From a bacterium (GTDB taxonomy: Bacteria; Patescibacteria; Dojkabacteria; SC72): 6,778 bases of DNA. Of the stretch, positions 4,187 through 6,778 are shown in pieces. The stretch spans positions 1 to 6,778 of the forward strand of contig JAKPKF010000098.1 of the NCBI GenBank assembly GCA_029553845.1, in the 5' to 3' direction. The notes beneath the pieces were generated by a model. That model searched no databases, was not told where the DNA came from, and worked only from the letters and a program-made list of their open reading frames with translations. Every line of letters begins with the position of its first letter. The stretch's first letter is position 1. Position numbers and translations under genes: made by a program.

Positions 4187-4447
4187 TTATATTTGTGTAT
4201 AGTTCCTATTCTTCTTAATAAGTTGTATATCTGTATCTTTTCTAATTTTATTAAAGTTGTATCTCAGATGTAGAACATAGTATATTACCATAGGATTCTT
4301 CTTCCAAAATGTATCGAGACGTTTAGTTCTCTTTGCTTGTATTAAGAAATGCGAATGTCCTGTTGTAACATAGTAATACATTCTTCCCTTATATATAGTA
4401 CGATTCTTTATTTGTTTTTGTTCTGCAGGTAAACTTGTTCGTTTCAT
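4187..4447 (-). CDS. 86-aa strongly basic unknown protein
   Basis: ATG at 4447 with AAGGAG seven bases upstream; the start is two bases after the TAA of the zinc-ribbon gene. Lys and Arg are spread along the chain (QKQIKNRTIYKGRMYYY, QAKRTKRLDTFWKKN, NKIRKDTDIQLIKKNRNY), with many Tyr and very few acidic residues, so it is probably a nucleic-acid-binding protein or a small partner of one. No zinc motif, signal peptide or membrane helix. GC is very low (13 of 60 in one line counted by hand). The downstream hairpin suggests it ends a sub-operon. No family recognised. Confidence 0.82.
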   Translation of the reverse strand: MKRTSLPAEQKQIKNRTIYKGRMYYYVTTGHSHFLIQAKRTKRLDTFWKKNPMVIYYVLHLRYNFNKIRKDTDIQLIKKNRNYTQI

Positions 4448-4449
4448 AG

Positions 4450-4791
4450 TTATTCTCCTTCATTAGGTATTGTTGCGTTAATACTTCTACAATATACATA
4501 ATAATCAGCTATTATGTCATCTGAATATTTTGAAAAAATCTTAATATTCATTATTCCTTCATTCATATGCATTTTAGTATATGTGTCTTTTTTATTATGT
4601 TTCATTTCATATTTAGCTGTATGTACTACTCCACATCTTTTACATGTTATGCTTACTGTAGTATTACTTTTGTACAGGTTTAATACCTTTCCGTTATTAT
4701 AATTAAGTTTATTGTTACAGATTAAGCATTTATCTCCTTTACAATCTTTTTGGAAATTTGAAGAGATACTTTTTATATTAATTTTCTCCAT
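4450..4791 (-). CDS. 113-aa zinc-ribbon protein
   Basis: Two CxxC pairs, Cys22-Cys25 (KCLICNNKL) and Cys50-Cys53 (TCKRCGVVH), 24 residues apart, form a classic zinc-ribbon pattern; an additional Cys17 lies just before. The rest is basic in the middle (KYEMKHNKKDTYTK) and ends with an acidic tail. Zinc ribbons of this type usually bind DNA, RNA or a protein partner such as polymerase. The ATG follows GAGGTAACT and is two bases after the TAA of the preceding zinc-ribbon gene, so the two are probably translated together. The shared motif and adjacency suggest that the pair works together or arose by duplication, although I see little similarity outside the Cys pairs. Exact function unknown. Confidence 0.87.
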   Translation of the reverse strand: MEKINIKSISSNFQKDCKGDKCLICNNKLNYNNGKVLNLYKSNTTVSITCKRCGVVHTAKYEMKHNKKDTYTKMHMNEGIMNIKIFSKYSDDIIADYYVYCRSINATIPNEGE

Positions 4792-4793
4792 AG

Positions 4794-5063
4794 TTACCTC
4801 AGTATAGCTTCTCTTTCTTGTTGGTTTTTTAATATGTTATCATAATCTTCTTCAGGCATTTCCTCAGGAGCATGTAGTATCCACATATCTCTATCTTTAA
4901 TGAAATGAAATATATTATAAGCACCACATCCTGGACACTGAAAAGCTATCGATGTTTGATTATAAGGATTAGTATTACTTGATTCAATTAATTTGTTAGC
5001 ATGAATAGTATCATATATAATATAGTTACACGAATGACATCTTATTAGATCGTGATTACTCAT
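4794..5063 (-). CDS. 89-aa zinc-ribbon protein
   Basis: CHSC at residues 9-12 and CPGCG at 43-47 form a zinc ribbon with about 30 residues between the pairs, and the second knuckle is followed by an aromatic strand (AYNIFHF). The C-terminal third is acidic and helical (EEMPEEDYDNILKNQQERE), an arrangement common in small phage regulators and anti-host proteins. The start has an AAAGGAGG site, and it overlaps the end of the 283-aa gene by eight bases, indicating coupling. Possible roles are DNA or RNA polymerase binding, or a structural zinc module; the sequence alone does not decide. Confidence 0.88.
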   Translation of the reverse strand: MSNHDLIRCHSCNYIIYDTIHANKLIESSNTNPYNQTSIAFQCPGCGAYNIFHFIKDRDMWILHAPEEMPEEDYDNILKNQQEREAILR

Positions 5064-5907
5064 TCTTTTCCTCCTTTAATTGGAATGCTAATACATAGTA
5101 ATCTCGTACTCTTCTTGTTGATACTATTATATCTGACTCATCAATTCTACTATCAATTACATCTTGATGTTCTAAGTAACTAAGGTTTAAGTATAATCCT
5201 CTGCTATTATTATGAGCATATCTAATTGAGACAAATTGATCTTTTTCAATCTTTCCATTTAGAATAGGCTTTTTAGTCTTAGCATCGTTAATTGTAAATA
5301 TAATAGTATTATCAGGGGTATCATAATCTATGTCTACAGTCATAGTATATTTGTTATTGAATACTGATCCCATTATTATCTTTGAATAGTTCATAAAGTA
5401 TCTTGTTAAAAGATCTTGTCTCTCTATAATTTTTGTATCAGTTATTCTTTGTAACTGATCAATAGCTATTTCATGATCATCTGAGGTGTAGTAATTATAA
5501 TACTCATCAAGAGCTCCGACTTTACCAAGAGTCTTTTCATATCCTCTCATTCTATATATCATCTTCTCGTTACGTTTACGAGCCGCTCCATGTACAGCGT
5601 CTATAATTTCTTGGTGTATTAAATAGTTGTCTATTAATAAGTCAGCTAATTCACCAACGTTTGCAAAGCCGTCTATAATTGGTTCCTCATCATCTTCTAA
5701 CATATCTTTATTTTGTACAAAGTAATAGAATTCTTTTACTTCAGGGTACCATTTTTTATATGTTCCATCATAATGATGTCTACCATTAATTCCTAATGTA
5801 TATTCACCAAGATAAACTTTCTTACTATCTTGCCAATGTATCTCATCAATAATATTAAGAGCTAATAACTCTATTAACTCACGTATTGTTTCTTCGTTAT
5901 ATTCCAT
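5056..5907 (-). CDS. 283-aa unknown phage protein
   Basis: The first gene of its operon, with AAGGAG seven bases before ATG at 5907 and a promoter candidate and hairpin in its leader; stop TAA at 5056-5058. It is acidic and Tyr-rich. Residues 1-30 are helical (LIELLALNIIDEIHW), residues 40-66 hold NGRHHYDGTYKKWYPEVKEF, and residues about 100-190 look helical with basic patches (AARKRNEKMIYRMRGYEKT). From about 195 to the end, alternating hydrophobic strands (YTMTVDIDY, TIIFTIND, GLYLNLSYLE, DIIVSTRRVRDYYVLAFQL) suggest a beta-rich C-terminal domain. Residues 80-97 share a spacing pattern with the 124-aa protein. There is no signal peptide, zinc site or P-loop. I do not recognise the family. 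Its place just after the helicase suggests an early replication-associated or host-takeover role, by context only. Confidence 0.88.
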   Translation of the reverse strand: MEYNEETIRELIELLALNIIDEIHWQDSKKVYLGEYTLGINGRHHYDGTYKKWYPEVKEFYYFVQNKDMLEDDEEPIIDGFANVGELADLLIDNYLIHQEIIDAVHGAARKRNEKMIYRMRGYEKTLGKVGALDEYYNYYTSDDHEIAIDQLQRITDTKIIERQDLLTRYFMNYSKIIMGSVFNNKYTMTVDIDYDTPDNTIIFTINDAKTKKPILNGKIEKDQFVSIRYAHNNSRGLYLNLSYLEHQDVIDSRIDESDIIVSTRRVRDYYVLAFQLKEEKNE

Positions 5908-5933
5908 TGTATTTCTCCTTATCTTTTATTAGT

Positions 5934-5959
5934 AATACCCGTAGTCATCTATAGGCATT
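5934..5959 (-). promoter_or_regulatory. Leader hairpin upstream of the 283-aa gene
   Basis: In minus-strand RNA, AAUGCCUAUAG and CUACGGGUAUU flank an AUGA loop: 11 positions with one A/C mismatch and two G-U wobbles. It lies about 26 bases before the ATG and leaves the AAGGAG site (5915-5920) free. No U-run follows, so it is not an intrinsic terminator. A role in translation control or mRNA stability is possible. An eight-codon ORF (MPIDDYGYY) begins inside it but has no ribosome site. Confidence 0.4.
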
Positions 5960-5967
5960 ATCGTTTG

Positions 5968-5997
5968 ATTTTAGTATGTTATTTGTCTTCCTTTCAA
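5968..5997 (-). promoter_or_regulatory. Promoter candidate for the long minus-strand operon
   Basis: Read on the minus strand, TTGAAA (5992-5997) and TAAAAT (5968-5973) are separated by 18 bases, close to a vegetative sigma-70/sigma-A promoter. It lies just after the helicase terminator and about 60 bases before the ATG of the 283-aa gene, the place where a new operon promoter would be expected. Support is by consensus and position only. Confidence 0.5.
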
Positions 5998-6007
5998 GGG
6001 TTGAAAC

Positions 6008-6033
6008 AGCATGCCACAAAAAATATAGCATGC
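6008..6033. repeat. Paired AGCATGC motifs, possible operator
   Basis: AGCATGC occurs at 6008-6014 and at 6027-6033, 19 bp apart (about two helical turns), with an A/T-rich spacer. The core GCATGC is palindromic, so the pair also reads as an inverted repeat. It lies directly upstream of the promoter candidate's -35 box and just past the helicase terminator, a position suited to a regulator-binding site. Confidence 0.45.
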
Positions 6034-6069
6034 AAAAAAGCTGTGTAACTTGTATTGCTACACAGCTTT
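6031..6069 (-). terminator. Intrinsic terminator after the helicase gene
   Basis: AAAGCTGTGTA at 6037-6047 pairs with TACACAGCTTT at 6059-6069 (11 bp, 11-base loop). In the minus-strand transcript the stem leads into a run of U (AGCUUUUUUGC). It lies 29 bases after the helicase stop at 6099, so it ends that transcript and separates it from the operon that starts near 5960. Confidence 0.88.
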
Positions 6070-6098
6070 GCTGGTTAATTATTTATTCATCATTACAG

Positions 6099-6778
6099 CT
6101 ATTCTATTCTTTTAAGTCTGTAGTCCAGAGAGAAGTTTAGTGTAACATTGAATAGATTACCATCATTATTTTTAAACATTTCGAGTGTACGTACAGTATC
6201 ATCTTGTTTTCCATTGATACCGATTACCTTTCTTGATGATTTCTCTATGTTACCTGAACCAAAGCCTGCGTATAAGTCAATGATACCTTGTCTACTATAT
6301 GTTCTTGATGTTTGAGAGACAGCTATTATTATTATATCTTTTGCTACAGCAAGATCATTTAGTTTAATCATTGTTTTACCTATGAAGTCTTTACCCCATA
6401 GGTCTTTTGTTTCTTGTATTTGCTCTAAGTAATCTATTACTATTACTTGAGCATTCTCTTGTAGTATAGCCGCTTCAATATGTTCTAATGTAGGAGCCAT
6501 TTGTACTACTTTAAGATGCTCTAAGTATGGTTTAGATATTTCATAAGCATTAATATAATTACGTTCTATTTCTTGTTTAGTATAGCCTGTAATCATTTGC
6601 ATATTCTTTCTATGAGTTAGCATAGCTGCTGTCTCTGGAGCGAATAGTATAGTTGAACGTTGAAAGTTCTTATCTACTTCGCCTGTCATAAAGTTAAGTC
6701 CTAAGATAAGATTTTGAACAAAGGTTGATTTATTAATACCTGTTGTTCCAACTAATGTAACAAGTTCACCAGGATATA
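6099..6778 (-). CDS. DnaB/T7-gp4-type replicative DNA helicase (5' end outside the window)
   Basis: The frame is open from the right edge to TAG at 6099-6101, giving 225 residues of the RecA-like motor domain. Visible in order: Walker A GTTGINKST (residues 10-18, with Lys16), the Glu of the family's SLEM-like motif in FAPETAAM, Walker B QVIVIDYLEQIQ, the sensor block IIAVSQTSRTY, and GFGSGNIEKSSRKVIGI with the ring-interface basic residues, then a basic C-terminus (YRLKRIE). These are the motifs of superfamily-4 hexameric helicases that unwind DNA 5' to 3' at the phage replication fork. An internal Met at 6689 is not the start, because homology runs unbroken to the window edge. Whether a primase domain is fused at the N-terminus cannot be seen. 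Trp is encoded by TGG. The terminator downstream closes this transcript. Family call is firm. Confidence 0.95.
   Translation of the reverse strand, partial: YPGELVTLVGTTGINKSTFVQNLILGLNFMTGEVDKNFQRSTILFAPETAAMLTHRKNMQMITGYTKQEIERNYINAYEISKPYLEHLKVVQMAPTLEHIEAAILQENAQVIVIDYLEQIQETKDLWGKDFIGKTMIKLNDLAVAKDIIIIAVSQTSRTYSRQGIIDLYAGFGSGNIEKSSRKVIGINGKQDDTVRTLEMFKNNDGNLFNVTLNFSLDYRLKRIE

Noticed and set aside
4514..4702. Plus-strand hydrophobic ORF of 62 aa
   Set aside because: Antisense shadow of the zinc-ribbon gene, no ribosome site.
5928..5960. Eight-codon ORF MPIDDYGYY in the leader of the 283-aa gene
   Set aside because: No ribosome site and it coincides with a hairpin; better explained as part of the untranslated leader.

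Overview
The window looks like part of a double-stranded DNA phage or prophage, most likely infecting a low-GC Gram-positive (Firmicutes-type) host. The evidence is very tight gene packing, many ORFs under 100 codons, near-perfect AAGGAG/AGGAGG ribosome sites a few bases before the start codons, AT-rich DNA (about 22-30% GC in lines counted by hand over much of it), and two replication/recombination genes of phage type. No ribosomal RNA, tRNA, CRISPR array or complete insertion sequence was seen. Host and phage family are inferred, not proven.

Layout. Positions 1-645 are read on the plus strand: the acidic tail of a truncated gene, then a 148-aa protein with a faint, degenerate resemblance to M15-type peptidases. 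Everything from 678 to the right edge is read on the minus strand. The two blocks converge on a strong hairpin at 644-672, a good terminator for the minus-strand operon. From the right edge leftward the minus strand carries a DnaB/T7-gp4-like replicative helicase (5' end outside the window) and its own terminator, then a promoter region with repeated AGCATGC motifs and a leader hairpin. Next come a 283-aa unknown protein, two small zinc-ribbon proteins, a small basic protein, a hairpin, a 124-aa acidic protein, a membrane-anchored coiled-coil protein, a TnpB C-terminal remnant and a series of very small ORFs. The leftmost genes are a DUF5664-type dATP/dGTP diphosphohydrolase, a gene interrupted by an in-frame TGA, two small helical proteins and a RuvC-like Holliday-junction resolvase.

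How it fits together. Helicase, nucleotide hydrolase and resolvase form an early DNA-metabolism set: unwinding, shaping the dNTP pool, and resolving branched DNA before packaging. The small genes between them are typical phage accessory genes. Many neighbours overlap or share stop codon and ribosome site, so coupled translation is likely. The stretch of about 1840-3752 is clearly richer in GC (about 40-50% in sampled lines) than both flanks and contains the TnpB remnant, which suggests a cassette of different origin.

The items most worth a second look are the TnpB C-terminal zinc-ribbon fragment that now has its own ATG and ribosome site (3187-3357), the gene with a single in-frame TGA at a probable Trp codon (1490-1765), the composition island, and the degenerate M15-like protein. 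I do not see an obviously complete new defence or mobile system.
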